NCBI GenBank assembly: GCA_015143295.1 | Contig: CM026561.1 | Coordinates: 36,274,875-36,338,874 of the forward strand | Source: Tetracentron sinense | Taxonomy: Eukaryota; Streptophyta; Magnoliopsida; Trochodendrales; Trochodendraceae | Reading direction: 5' to 3' | Length of the DNA: 64,000 nucleotides | In this document: positions 23,167-34,466 of the stretch, one piece after another | Position numbering within the stretch: the stretch's first letter is position 1 | Layout: every line of letters begins with the position of its first letter | Notes under the pieces: model-generated | The model's database searches: none | What the model was told of the DNA's origin: nothing | Seen by the model: the letters and a program-made list of their open reading frames with translations, nothing else | Position numbers and translations under genes: made by a program

Positions 23167-23656
23167 CTAGAGGTCTCAACGCCGATAAATAATGTCCTAC
23201 GTCGGCTTATACTTCTTCACCCCTCCTAAATTTGCTACAATTGTTTCTTTAGTCCAATCCATCGCCTCATAGATATATCCTATGGCACTATGAAATATTT
23301 TATGTACCCTAATAAGAGGAACGTGCTTTTTATGAAATATTTTATAGCCAACCAAAACTCAAAATTTGCTAGCACAATATCTCTAACACCGGCCTCATCT
23401 AGCCTCTTGGCATATGACTCTTCTGCCAATCTTCAAATCCGAACTTAGTGATCAAACCAATTTTCTGTAGGTAGACACTCTTCAGTGTTAAAAAATAAGT
23501 AGCAAACCGGGTCACCGTAAGGCGAACTAAATCACGACCTTTTGTGTGCCCATTAGATTCAATACCCAACAATGTTTGTATGTGTAGACTGTAAGAGCTC
23601 TACATTTAGATACTGAATCTGCATGAATTGGAAAGTCAACAATATCTTCAAGCATA

Positions 23657-24265
23657 TGTGACGCCCCGAACCCGCGATTAAACCCAAACACTTTCCCGGG
23701 ATTCCATGGATTCCGATTAGGGAGAGTGATACCCTAATATTTAAGATTATTGATCTTTTAATTAATCCTACTCAATTAGAGGTCATCTTGATCTCAAGAT
23801 TTTCTTCTGAAAATCCGGGTCGTTACATTCTCCCCTCCTTATAAAAATTTCGTCCTTGAAATTTGATCAACTATTATCTCTCAAAAGTGGAGGGTACAAT
23901 CTCTTACACTCTCCTGTAGATGATCTATATGCCATTGTTCACTCCTAACTCATACACGAGGGTTCAAATCGTCATCTGATTCAAAACCGACAATGTATGA
24001 CGGTCCTAACCGAGTCTAATATACAATTAAACCCCTCATCAAATACGATTCGTTATGATGGTTATTACTTTTAGCTCTGATACCAACTGTGACGCCCCGA
24101 ACCCGCAGTTAAACCCAAACACTTTCCCGGGATTCCATGGATTCCAATTAGGGAAAGTAATACCCTAATATTTAATATTACTGATCTTTTAATTAATCTT
24201 ACTCAATTAGAGGTCATCTTGATCTGAGGATTTTCTTCCGAAAATCCGGGTCGTAAGTCGTTACA
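23657..24265 (-). mobile_element. TRIM-type miniature LTR element inside the right hAT arm
   Basis: Two direct repeats (23657-23827, 171 bp; 24088-24265, 178 bp) start TGTGACGCCCCGAACCCG and end GGGTCGTTACA or a variant. The interior is only about 260 bp and non-coding. Next to the right repeat, gctctgatacca (24074-24085) is the exact complement of a tRNA-Met primer-binding site, which sets the minus orientation. Size and structure fit a terminal-repeat retrotransposon in miniature. Flanking target repeats were not clear. Confidence 0.88.
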
Positions 24266-25140
24266 CATCAATTCGAGAGAATGTGCTACACAAGGTGAAC
24301 AATATACTATCTTCCTTTTCTCCATCAAGAGCAATCCAACATTTACATAATTTAAGCCTTTGTTTGTAATCACTTGGACAACATTATTTTTCTCAACTTC
24401 TTCAACAGCAAAATCAAGAAGTTGGAAGAGATTATCCGTCTCTATAATGTTTGAAACATCTACGAAATGAATAAACACTGTCCACATCGGAATATTAACC
24501 AAAAAATTGCATAATGTTCTCTTCTTCCCATCTATTTACTCATCTGAAATGATGGTACATCTTGTCTTTACCCATTCTTTTTTAGTCAATCATCTGCACT
24601 TGTACGTGCTCAACCTCCTTGAAAAAGTAACTCTCAAATCATGATAACTTAGAATCTTAAGGTCATGGCCAAAAGATGATATTGCCTTCACTATTTTTAC
24701 AAAGGAAGAACTCTTCACCACATTAAATGGTATAGCATTAGAATAAAAAGAATGTGCTATAATTTGGCACATCATTTCCCTCTCCCCCTTCCATGCTTAA
24801 TTGAGTGTAGTTTGTTGAGTAGCTCTACTCCCACCTACTTTCACATAGGCATCCATTGTTCATTTCTTCTTTCCTATTACCCGTTCCCCTCATTCAAGAT
24901 CAATCACTTATTGGTTAATATTTGCACTAGAATCAAACATTCGGTCTTCTCATGCTTGTCTAACCACATCTCCTTGTATCAAAACATCCTTAAAAAGTAT
25001 AATAACTTCTTCGGAATTTTGCATACATACTGTTACATTCTTCTGGGTCCTGGCAAGATGATGTTTTATTCGAAAAACACCGTCATTATACTATTTACCA
25101 CAATAGTTACATTTAAGTCATGTCTTATTATTGGTATGAA
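24203..25140 (-). pseudogene. hAT transposase pieces, right arm
   Basis: Minus-strand pieces mirror the left arm. A BED finger lies near 25140-25030 (KCNYCGK, an in-frame stop, then DGVFRIKHHLART). The 24775-24590 piece has FYSNAIPFNVVKSSSFVK. The 24502-24290 piece has VDVSNIIETDNLFQLLDF and YVNVGLLLMEKRK, matching DUF659 at 21680-21850. Several stops and a TRIM insertion make it non-functional. Confidence 0.8.
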
Positions 25141-26669
25141 CAATGGTGCAAAGCTCTCATGTGATATCTTAATTTCCCATTTTCAAGTTTCAAATTCAAC
25201 CCAAAAAATGTAACACTTAACTACCTATTAAAAAAAGGGAAAGGTAGTTGCTTCAAAATCAATATATACTATCAAACAAATATAATACTTAACTAGCTTT
25301 GTAAAAATTTTAAAGATATTAATATTATATTTCTACCCAACAAATAAAAAACAATGCTCTTTCCTTGTTCAATTGGTTGATATTCTGAAAACTGAATTGC
25401 AATGCTGAAAAAATTATAAATGGGCTTTAACGTTATTCTGAAATAGATTCTTTATTTTTTTGGTTGAATTCTGAAATAATTCTTGGAATGTGCAGGTTCG
25501 AACACCATGTGATGTGTTTGGGATCACATGTTGGCTTGTTGCCTTGAAAAAAAAAATTTGAATTAGCTCTTGGAATGTGCAGTTCGAACATAGTGGCTTG
25601 GAGTTAGGATCACTAGTTGCGTTTAAAAAAAATTGAATTTGCTCTTGGAATGAGCAGTTCGAATATGGTGGCTTGGGAGCACTTGTGTGGTTTTTCAATC
25701 CCAATTTGTTTTAATTAAAAAAATTTGAATTAGCTTTTGGTATACGCAGGTTCGAACACATGTGCTTGGGAGGTTGATGTGCTTGGGAGCTAGGATCAGG
25801 CCTTTAAAAAAAATGGATGAGAGAGAGATGGGAGTTATGACTAATGACCAATTGTTGTCTTGAGAGAGGGAGCTCTTGCAATATGTCGGTTCATGATGTG
25901 CTTGGCAATTTGGACCACTTGTTACCTTTTAAAAAAACAGTGACAAGAGATGAGGCCATTTATTTTATTTACTACCCAATGAAATAATTGGCCCACTGTG
26001 TGGGTTTTTTTTCCTTTGACTGCACACATGTACCCAACGAAAGAGTTGAAACTGGAAGGGGGACCAATGTTTTTTTTGTTTACTGTTGTGACTTGAGGTG
26101 GCTGTGTACCCTACGAAAGTGTTGTCTTAAAAAAATTCTAAGCGTACGAGGAGAGAGAGACAAAGGGATCTTAAAGAAGGGAGAATTCCCTTTTCTTGTC
26201 ATCCTTGTCTTAAAGAGAGAGACAACGAAAGTGTTGTCTTAAAGAAGGGGTCTTAAAAAAGGGAGACTAGAGGAGAGAGAGACAGAGATGGCTGAGAGGG
26301 AAGAAGAGACGCAGGGAGAGAGAGAGAAGAGAGAGTACTTGATCGAAGAAATATGTATGGCTTCTTCCTTGCTTCTTCCTTCTTTCTCCTCCTTTTCCTT
26401 CTTCCTCCTTTCTTCTCTCAGCTTTCTCTCTTCTTTTTTTCGTTTCAGAAACCTAACACGGTTAAAAGAATAGGAATAGTTAAAATAAACAGACAAATGG
26501 GCTTTTTTAACCATAGTCATCGAATTGGCCAAATCGTCTGACTCATACGATGTTACGTTTCGAATCGGATGTCAAATACAATCCCAGATGCGATTTGAGG
26601 CTTTTTCCAATGCAATCTGATTTGAATCATGCGATTCAAATCATGAATTGTTCCGATTTAACAACAGAG

Positions 26670-27684
26670 GTGGTGAGTATAAGTGAGTAACACCAAAACT
26701 AATATTTATATCAATACAAACTGTTCCCAGTTTTCTAAAACTGAGTTCCAGGTTATCCATGGCTTTATAAATCAATATTCTTTTCACCGAGTATCAATCA
26801 AGAAGTTAGTTGTACGGAGAATCTTCAAAGATTTAAAATTCACCAAATAAATCCAATTAGTAAAGAAGTTAAAGATATTGAATTATAGTATTTTTCAAAA
26901 TGTATTAAGAAGATCATGAGCAATATCGTTTACAGTTGCATAATCAAAACATTTATTTCAATATGCACCTATGACATAACAGAATTTTTTAGCAATAAGA
27001 AAATTACTCTAAACCAGTATAACTAATATAAAATCAAGATGTTGGGAGAGCTAATTCTTAAAGAAAATCTTCTTTATGATCATATGGACACATCCTGGAA
27101 ATGCTTTATGCATAATTTAGGGAGTTAAAATTCATCCTGTTTATGCATCTGGAACACAAGAACTCCAGCAAGGGAAAAATGAAATCCTTACGTGGAGGAA
27201 TCAACAAAATCTTAACACCGAAACATGACAAAGTACATTAAGATTATACCAACGTGAGTGCAGAAATTTGAGCTGACAAGCATGTTGAACACAAGCAACA
27301 AATAAAAGTTTATATTTGCGTACATACATATTTATAGACATATCTATATGCATCTAATTATTTGAAACAAGATATCAGATTTTTAGAGACTCAGCAGGAA
27401 CAGATTAGATAATGGCAAAATGTTAAATTCCCGACCTACTCCGTGATTAAAGACCCACCAAAGAAAAACTTACCAAAATCTAACAAACATCCGACCAATG
27501 TTTCTATTATCACTCTTAGAATAAGAGTCGCAACTCGCAAGGCACACATGGCACCAAAGTCGAATGAAATGGTCACTGGGTAGTGGGTTGTGCTATAAGC
27601 CTATAACCTTACTCATCCCACAAACTACCCTACTTTTTCATGTTAAACCAAATTATTGGTACTATGAGTTCCATCGAAACCCTA
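26670..27684. other. Gene-free spacer right of the palindromic hAT
   Basis: AT-rich DNA without a convincing frame, splice context or recognised repeat. It could hold the distal promoter or a 5' UTR exon of the minus-strand Yae1-domain gene, but nothing in the sequence proves this. Confidence 0.4.
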
Positions 27685-27689
27685 CAAAC

Positions 27690-27942
27690 AAAGACGAAAA
27701 TGCTCAATTTTCATAAGATCTTCTTGACTGTTATTCAAAAGGTCAAATAATGTATATATATTGGACCTTTTGAGGCAATTATAGGTCCTGGGAGGCAATT
27801 CTGATTGGTTAGTAAAAATATATTTAAATGTTATTTCTATTTTGTTCTTCTTTAGGTTAGCCAATCTATCACGAAACGCAAAAAAAAAAAAGGTAAAAAA
27901 CTCAATTTGATTTTCCTCATTTCTAGGTCCAATGGAATTCAT
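27690..27942 (-). pseudogene. rpoA: Plastid rpoA fragment (alpha C-terminal domain)
   Basis: The minus strand reads [20 protein letters not shown], then [19 protein letters not shown], the helix-hairpin-helix region of the plastid-encoded RNA polymerase alpha subunit. It ends soon after 'EHFR' where the plastid gene continues, and the N-terminal domain is absent. It is a nuclear relic with no expected function. Confidence 0.85.
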
Positions 27943-28154
27943 AGGTCAATGACACCAAAGGGATATTAAATGAATGGAATTGGGATATAGATAGGATATA
28001 ATGAAATAGAGCCGCTAGGAGGTTCCCCATGAAATGAGGCATGGAACAGAGCGACTACGAAGAAGTTCCGGGAGCTACAAAGGAAGCTTTGGGCTCATAT
28101 TGGTCATGAATTGAGAATGGGAATTGAACTCTATGAGATCTAATCTCCCGTTGT

Positions 28155-28212
28155 TCCTCAGTAAAGTCAGCTGTTAACTGACTGGTCGTAGGTTCGAATC
28201 CTACTTGGGGAG
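28155..28212 (+). pseudogene. trnN-GUU: Plastid trnN-GUU relic lacking the D arm
   Basis: Acceptor, anticodon and T arms are recognisable: tcctcagta, ctgttaact with the GTT anticodon, and ggttcgaatcc, ending cttggggag. It is 58 bases long against the usual 72. The D arm is replaced by a few bases, so it cannot fold as a normal tRNA. Confidence 0.85.
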
Positions 28213-28385
28213 ATTCATTCTGAATTCTTTAATTCAGAATCAAAGGGCTCGCTTTGGCCGTTAAGAGTCGGTAACCCGTTCCCTGTCTTTGTTTCTATTG
28301 CATTCTATCTCATCGTATCACATTCTGTTCTGCGATATTTGAGAATCACCGTCAATACCTTGATGTAGATCCGGGATAATCCGAT

Positions 28386-29472
28386 GTATAAAATAAAATT
28401 TCCAAAGGCTACCTCCATGCACAATCAATAATAAGAAGCAGCTAAATAGTCTATCTTATTTTAATCTTTCCCAGGATGGAAAATGTTTTTCCCCGAGACA
28501 AAGACAATATCAAAAATTCTGACCTGATGATTTTAGAAATTTCAAAATATAGATATGTATATCTTCATAATTTCAGCATCTTGAATGCGCCCTCAACAGC
28601 TTCCAAAACACCCACAAAGATATATAAAGTACAAAGTTCTCCAATACCCTTGAGCATATGTAAGATTACTCGGATGACAAAACAGACACGAATATGCAAT
28701 CCATTGAAAGAAATAATAACACTGTTGACATGGGATTTTGAACCATTCCAAATCGAGAAAGCATTAATCCGAAATAATGGAAAATCACTAAAAATGGAGT
28801 CGCCACTCGCCACCCATTCTACATGAATCGTGATGAAGAATAGGAACTTAATAATAAGGCAATAGATATGGCAAATGTTCTAAAATATAGAGTCCAAGTG
28901 AGAGATTCGATTGAGCGAAAGAAAGGTGTTAGACACCCTTAGAAACTCATCAAAGGTGGTTACTTACTCCTTAAACTCACCTTAAACTAAATTGGAAACC
29001 AAATTATAATCCTAAATTAAAAACATGCTATTATTGATTCATACTTAAGAATGGGCCAAGTAACCCAATTGAGATGGAAATATGCTAAAAGACTAATTCA
29101 AATTGGAAACATGCTTTCAAATTACAAACACCCGTTTTAAGAAACTTTTCAAATCCAAGAATGTTAAAAGGGAAAAATAGGTTCTAATTAAAGGGGTCGC
29201 ACAGATGAGGGTTTCCTGCGTAACTATGAGATGGGAATCAAACATATGTAGTTCAAAATTCAAAGACATGCAAGCAAGCAAAAAAGCTTCTTTTTTTTTT
29301 TGTATTCAGTGTGTTATTATGTTTTGGGTATCTTAAGGATTTTGTATCTTTTTTGGGTATTTTTGGAATACCCTAGCCGTTTAAAATCGTGTGGGTGTGG
29401 AACACATTATCCCACAAATTGAAGATTACGTATTTTCTAACCCATTTTCATAAAATTGCCAATTTAAATTGG
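28386..29472. other. Non-coding region with retrotransposon-like phrases
   Basis: No gene is recognised. 'ggagtcgccactcgccaccc' (about 28798) with 'gaaaggtgttagacaccc' (about 28923), and 'gtttcctgcgtaactatgag' (about 29210), resemble phrases common in or near plant Gypsy LTRs. A plus-strand frame at 28476-28826 has no family resemblance. Confidence 0.4.
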
Positions 29473-29480
29473 GTCATAAC

Positions 29481-29967
29481 TAGGGTTGGGTATCGAGCTG
29501 AGCTTTTATCAAGCCGGGCATTTTTTGAGGGTGTTCAACCTCGGCTCGGCTCGGCTTGGCTCATTTATAAATGGGGAAATCGAGCTCGAGCTTTTAACGA
29601 GCTTAATTAATATATAATTCATTTTTAAAATGTATAATATATAATTTAATTTTTAAAAATGTATAATATATAATTAATTTTTAAAAATGTATAATAAATG
29701 ATTAATTTTTTTATTTAAAAAAAGCATTTTAATTGAAGTATTTAGATTATATATTTACATCTATTTTTATTTTTTTAAGTTTTTAATATATATATATCAT
29801 TACTTTTTTTATATTTTTAATATGTAATTATGTATATAAACGAGCCGAGCTTTTAATGGGTCGAGTACAAAGGTGTTCAAGCTCAGCTTGTTTACTAATC
29901 AAGCTTCAAAATGGTGTTCAAGCTTGTTTGCTAAGCAAGCTGAGCCGAGGGCCCATGCCCACCCCTA
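29481..29967. mobile_element. Ac-like hAT MITE
   Basis: Ends are TAGGGTTGGG and, inward from the right, TAGGGGTGGG, which resemble Ac-type termini. The flanks GTCATAAC (29473-29480) and GTCATAAG (29968-29975) are an 8-bp duplication with one change. Subterminal 'cgagctcgagc/ggctcggctc' repeats frame an AT-rich core. No coding capacity. Confidence 0.82.
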
Positions 29968-29975
29968 GTCATAAG

Positions 29976-30582
29976 TCATAACTCGTTAAAGTGCATTGAT
30001 ATTGAAATTAAGCATGGCAATCCATACTCATGAGACAAGACAAAGAGACTCAATCTTGACGATGTTCATGTTGGTGAATCTGAATTTTTATCAACCTATA
30101 TCAAAATGGGTTCCTAATAGCCCACTAAAATAGTAATGGAACCCCTAAAACCAGATTTCTATTGATGTGGAATAAACTTCTGAAATCTGATTTTATAAAG
30201 ACCAAAATATTTTGCAAATATATGGACTCCAGAGTAAGAACATAGGGTTCCCAAAATCTGCTCCCACAAATTTGAAACATGCTCAAGCTCCCTACATCAA
30301 GCTAAAGCAACCCCCCTTAACATGGTCTAATATATGAATTAATGGCTGAACTTAGAGTCCCTAAACAACATCAAAAGTAATTCTTAGATTGATTCAAGGC
30401 TCACCGGATCCATTGATTAGAGGTGTCATTGAATGACTCAAAAATTGAATCTAGGATTCATGAGAACAACTGCCAAGTCAAAATTGCAGCCCAGCCCTAT
30501 GTCGTCAATCCAGATTATGACCTTAAAGAGCTAACCTACATTTATCATGAAGCATCAAAATTGCTGAAAATTTAATTGATGC
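29976..30582. other. Gene-free spacer
   Basis: I see no coding frame, repeat boundary or RNA gene here. Confidence 0.4.
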
Positions 30583-30939
30583 TAAGGGCTCGTTTGGTTC
30601 GGATTATTCAAACCGTTTTAATCACTAAAAAGTGATTTGGACATATCGGAGATTCATAATCGTGTTTGGTTCGTTTGTAGTAATCGATTATTTTGAAATC
30701 GATTCTTACCAAACCGGTGTTTAGAGAATCCTCTAAGGGGGTGATTATCCCCTAATACAATTGGTTTCACCCATCCGATTGTTCGGGATGATTATGACGG
30801 AAAAAACGCCGTTCGCAAGATTAAAAGGGGTCTTGACTCTAACCTTTATTTCCCACAAACCTTCTCTTTTCTTGTGCGAGAACACCCGGAACTCGCACCA
30901 TCGATCATTGTAGGAGTTGGAACTAACAATCTGGTGCCT

Positions 30940-31480
30940 CGCACACCTTTCTTCTTCCTCTTTTTTACAGTTTGGAGAGCGACCGAAAAGTGGTTTGGTC
31001 TGGGTAGGATTTTATAGATTTTTTTTTTGCATGGTTTGCTTGATTAAAGAGGGGATTTTAATCTGGGATTTGGGACGAATGGTTCTTCTTCTTCTTCCTT
31101 TTTTTTTTCAGTTTGAAGAACAACCGAAAAGGGGTTTGGTTGGGTAGGACTTTACAGATTTTTTGCATGGTTTACTTGATTAAAGAGGGGTTTTTAATCT
31201 GGAATTTGGGATGATTGGTTTTTCTTCTTCTACCTCATTTTCTTCAGTTTGGGGAACAACCGAATAGAGGTCTAGTTGGGTAGGAATTTCAAAGATTTTT
31301 TTTTTTGCATGGTTCCCTTGATTACAGAGGGATTTTTATATAGGATTCGGGATGAATGGTTCTTCTTCCTCATTTTCTTCAGTTTGGGGAATGACAGGAA
31401 AGGGATTTGGTTGGGTAGGATTTTACTTTTTTTTTTGCATGATTTCCTTTAATTAAAGAGGGGATTTTATCTGGGATGAA
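30940..31480 (+). repeat. Four imperfect tandem repeats of about 110-150 bp
   Basis: Each unit contains a 'tttgcatggtttgcttgatt'-like stretch, 'aaagaggggattttaatctg', 'gatgaatggttcttcttc' and 'cagtttggggaacaaccg'. Units vary by indels in T-runs. Confidence 0.8.
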
Positions 31481-31894
31481 TAGTGCTAATGCTTCCTTTT
31501 GTGTTTTGTACTGAATGTAATGTCCTCTTGAGTGTTCAAGATCTCTAAGTTTGTCTTCTAATGATTACCTAATAACTTTGTTTCTAATGACTCAAGTTTT
31601 CCAAGAGATTGCTATTGACTCCAATTTGCTTAAAGGACAAGCAGAGCCAATTTGGCTGACTCAAATTGAATAGTAGAAAGAGAAATTTTTAATTCTGGAA
31701 AAGCAGATACATTCAATAAAATTGGAAGAAAGCAAATGTGTAAAGAGTATATGAGCCATGGAAGTGGAGAAATGCAATAGAAGATAGATATATGATTTTA
31801 GAGAGTATAGGAGATTGAAAAAGAAACCTGTAAACTAGATCAAGGAATCACGAAGATATAGGGGTTTTTTTTTTCTTGATCTATATATAAGGGA

Positions 31895-32145
31895 GTTCTA
31901 AGAGAAGATAAAGCTAGATTTAATTTAGGAGTTTTTTAATATAGGAACTAGGTAAGGACATAAGGTTGCTTTTATGAATACTCTTCTCTTTTTCTCTCTT
32001 TTCATTAGCAAAAGATGGATCTAAATCAGAGAAAGCTAGATTTAATTTAGGAGTTTTTGAATATAGGAACTAGGTAAGGTTGCTTTTATGAATACTCTTC
32101 TCTTTTTCTCTCTTTTCATTAGCAAAAGATGGATCTAATTCAGAC
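31895..32145 (+). repeat. Direct duplication of about 125 bp
   Basis: 'agctagatttaatttaggag' through 'agcaaaagatggatctaa' occurs at about 31909-32027 and again at about 32034-32139, with the bases 'acata' and a few others missing from the second unit. Confidence 0.85.
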
Positions 32146-32586
32146 CATATATTATCTGGAGCATTACGTTTGCTTGTCCTGGGGACAAATTTTTGACCCA
32201 TATTTATTTTTAATAATTTTATTTCTAACTCTAATTATAGTTTTTCTCTTTATACTTTGATTACATTAGATGCATACTGATTCTAGCCTTTATTGTATGT
32301 TTTTTATCAATTTTATTTTTTATAATTATGATCTTAAAGTAGAACCTTTTTTGTAACCTACAAGTCATAGATAACACTCCAGAAAATTAATCAGTTTATG
32401 TTTCCAGATGAACCAAACGCGATTATTTTGCACATAATCGATTGTTTGCAAATAATCGATCATAGACAGAATGCTATCCAAACAGGATTGTTTGGAATAG
32501 TATTTATTCTCTACAACGCTTATTTATGACAACGCTTATTGAATAATCGATTGTGATTGCAATAATCCGAACCAAACGGGCCCTAA

Positions 32587-33177
32587 GATTCTGGCAAGTA
32601 ATTAGTTCTCTAACAACCCGGTTGCAAATCTACCCATTACAGATTAATTAAGGATACTAGTCAGCCACTCAGCCTAAATACTGCAGCACAATCTACAAAT
32701 TAAAAACAAGCCAAGAAATCCCTTGCAATGGGGAAAATGATTAAGCTTAAAAAAACTATCATATTGATGAGAGTGTATGCATAGAAGATGACCAATCAAG
32801 CACAATTATCAGGAAGGTAAATCTGCTACATATGATAATAAAAGAAAATACATAACTGTCAAAATATGAGAGGAGAAGAGGGCCAAAAGTATATCAATTA
32901 AAGGTAATTGCTTCAAGATATTTTTCCTGGTTTTTTCCTGGTTTTGATCTGTACAGCTTAGAGAGAAGAAAAAGAAAAAAAGCCGTCTTCTTTATTTCAG
33001 CTAAATTTGGATTCTTTGGCAAGTCCTTGGCATGTTGATATTTCTAGAAGTGAGACTCCTTTTCTTGACTGTATGTAAGATAGATAGCCAAAGAGAATGA
33101 GGAGAGGAGCGTGCCAGAGAAATCACCACTGTGGGAGAGTGATTCGTCAACGAGAGAGATAGAGGGGGATAAGGAAC

Positions 33178-33218
<41 letters not shown>

Positions 33219-33468
33219 CATTTTCTCTTCATAGGTATGACTGTAAGAGAAATGTAAGAGAGATGTGGGGTGTATAGTGTATTTATAAGAAATCTAATGT
33301 AAGTTGAATTATATTGATTAGGAAACGAAATAAATGCAAACATAAAGGGGGAAAATAGAAAAAGAGAGACCGAAACGTGCTTCCCATTTTTTAGAATAGG
33401 ATGGGTGTTTATAGAAAAGGTCTCCCTTTTTCCTAAATTACAAATTTATACCTCTAACACAATATTTA
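32587..33468. other. Gene-free spacer with TA/GA microsatellite
   Basis: Non-coding. A (TA)n(GA)n microsatellite lies at about 33177-33220. The minus-strand frame over it (33044-33343) owes its length to the repeat and has no family resemblance. Confidence 0.45.
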
Positions 33469-33476
33469 CCGTTAAG

Positions 33477-34458
33477 CATGGTTCAAAATATCGGTATCGG
33501 TCGCCGTATCAGTAAGTCCAAAATAGGATACCTATCGGCGTATCGGTACTATATCGGTTAGATACGGCAGAAAAATTCAGGATACGCTAAAAAAAGCTTA
33601 GATACGCAAGGAAAAACTTGGATACCTTACATAAAACTTCTTTTAATGCAAATATAAGCTAAAAACAAACTAAATGAAGGCCTTCAACTATATTTATAAT
33701 CATACATATGAGAGTTAATAAATTTATATGTTCAAAAAAACATACGCGCTGATAAATATGTATGAAAATACAAACCATAGTTATTTAACCAAGTGATAGA
33801 AGTTCACTTGCATTCATAAATCAAAATATGAAAATACATAGACCCTTGTATTCACAAATTAAATTACATACATGATAGAAGTTTTGAGCTTCGTGCCGGC
33901 TCATACTCTATTATTGTGGAATCAGGATTTGAGTAGAGTGATACATTATAAGTGGTCCAGACATGATGACACCACTGTGTCCAAGTCATCATCGTGCAGT
34001 ACATGTCAAGATACATTTGTACATATGTCTGCTGCTGAGTCGTGATCCGTCCATAACTGTCAGTCGAAAACTGAGACTGAGTATCATAACCAGTGGCTCC
34101 TAATAAGTAAGGTTGGGCTGGGGCATCATAACCAGTGGCTCCTGATAAATAGGTCTGGGTTGGGGCAACATAACCAAGGGATAACCTTATTTACATATTT
34201 ATATTTAAAGTAAATGAAAGTAAAATCAAGTTAAAATCATTTACTTAAATAATATATTATGTAAATAAGTTGTGCGTATCAGATCTAGATTGTGGATCCT
34301 AGTGTAAATGGAAGGAGAAAAAAAATAATTGAAAAATCCCTGTATCGGCCCGGTACAGTGGAGTTTTTTTTTTTCCAGCGTACCATAGTATCGGGTAGCT
34401 CCAAATAGGATACGTATCGGCCCATATCAGTCGATACGTATCGATATTTTAAACCATG
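33477..34458. mobile_element. hAT-type element carrying a coding tail
   Basis: A perfect 8-bp duplication CCGTTAAG flanks it (33469-33476 and 34459-34466). Ends are CATGGTTCAAAATATCGG and, inward from the right, CATGGTTTAAAATATCGA. Subterminal 'gtatcgg/ccgatac' repeats are dense. An open minus-strand segment lies inside. Confidence 0.92.
33864..34185 (-). pseudogene. Open Tyr/Gln-rich segment inside the hAT element
   Basis: About 105 codons are open on the minus strand up to a TAA at 33866-33864, with no start codon at the head. It begins with two repeats of a 14-residue unit (SGATGYDAPAQPYL type), then QFSTDSYGRITTQQQTYVQM and YLDMYCTMMTWTQWCHH. Low-complexity tails of this kind occur after the hATC domain in plant hAT transposases, so this could be the last exon of the parent transposase. 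A captured host exon is the alternative. Confidence 0.4.
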
Positions 34459-34466
34459 CCGTTAAG

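Larger units (their letters stand above)
19288..26669. mobile_element. 7.4-kb palindromic hAT element: two converging transposase copies
   Basis: The ends are inverted repeats: CTCTATTGTTAAATCGGAAC on the left and, read inward from the right, CTCTGTTGTTAAATCGGAAC. The left arm (19288-about 22490) carries BED-finger and DUF659-like transposase pieces on the plus strand. The right arm (about 22870-26669) is its inverted copy with the same pieces on the minus strand. Both arms stop before the C-terminal hATC dimerisation region. So it has two 5' ends and no proper 3' end. Both transposase copies are broken. The 8-bp flanks (gtcatacg, gtggtgag) match at only four positions, so a target duplication is not shown. 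Confidence 0.85.
27685..28385. other. Plastid-derived insert (NUPT), composite
   Basis: It contains two plastid pieces. 27942-27690 on the minus strand is an rpoA C-terminal-domain fragment. About 28000-28385 is inverted-repeat DNA from the trnR-trnN spacer through trnN-GUU and on toward ycf1, with phrases such as 'gttccccatgaaatgaggca' and 'gtcggtaacccgttccctgt'. In plastomes rpoA and trnN lie far apart, so the insert joins separate pieces. Identification rests on recalled plastid sequence. Confidence 0.8.
30586..32583. mobile_element. PIF/Harbinger-type non-autonomous element, 2.0 kb
   Basis: Ends are GGGCTCGTTTGGTTCGGATT and, inward from the right, GGGCCCGTTTGGTTCGGATT, followed by further inverted similarity. 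A TAA lies on each side (30583-30585 and 32584-32586), the 3-bp target duplication usual for Harbinger. The inside has no transposase frame but holds tandem repeats. Confidence 0.85.

Noticed and set aside
19280..26677. An 8-bp target duplication for the 7.4-kb hAT
   Set aside because: The flanks gtcatacg and gtggtgag agree at only four of eight positions.
28155..28212. A working tRNA-Asn gene
   Set aside because: The D arm is missing and the surroundings are plastid DNA, so it is a relic.
33044..33343. A 99-codon minus-strand frame
   Set aside because: It runs over a TA/GA microsatellite and has no family resemblance.
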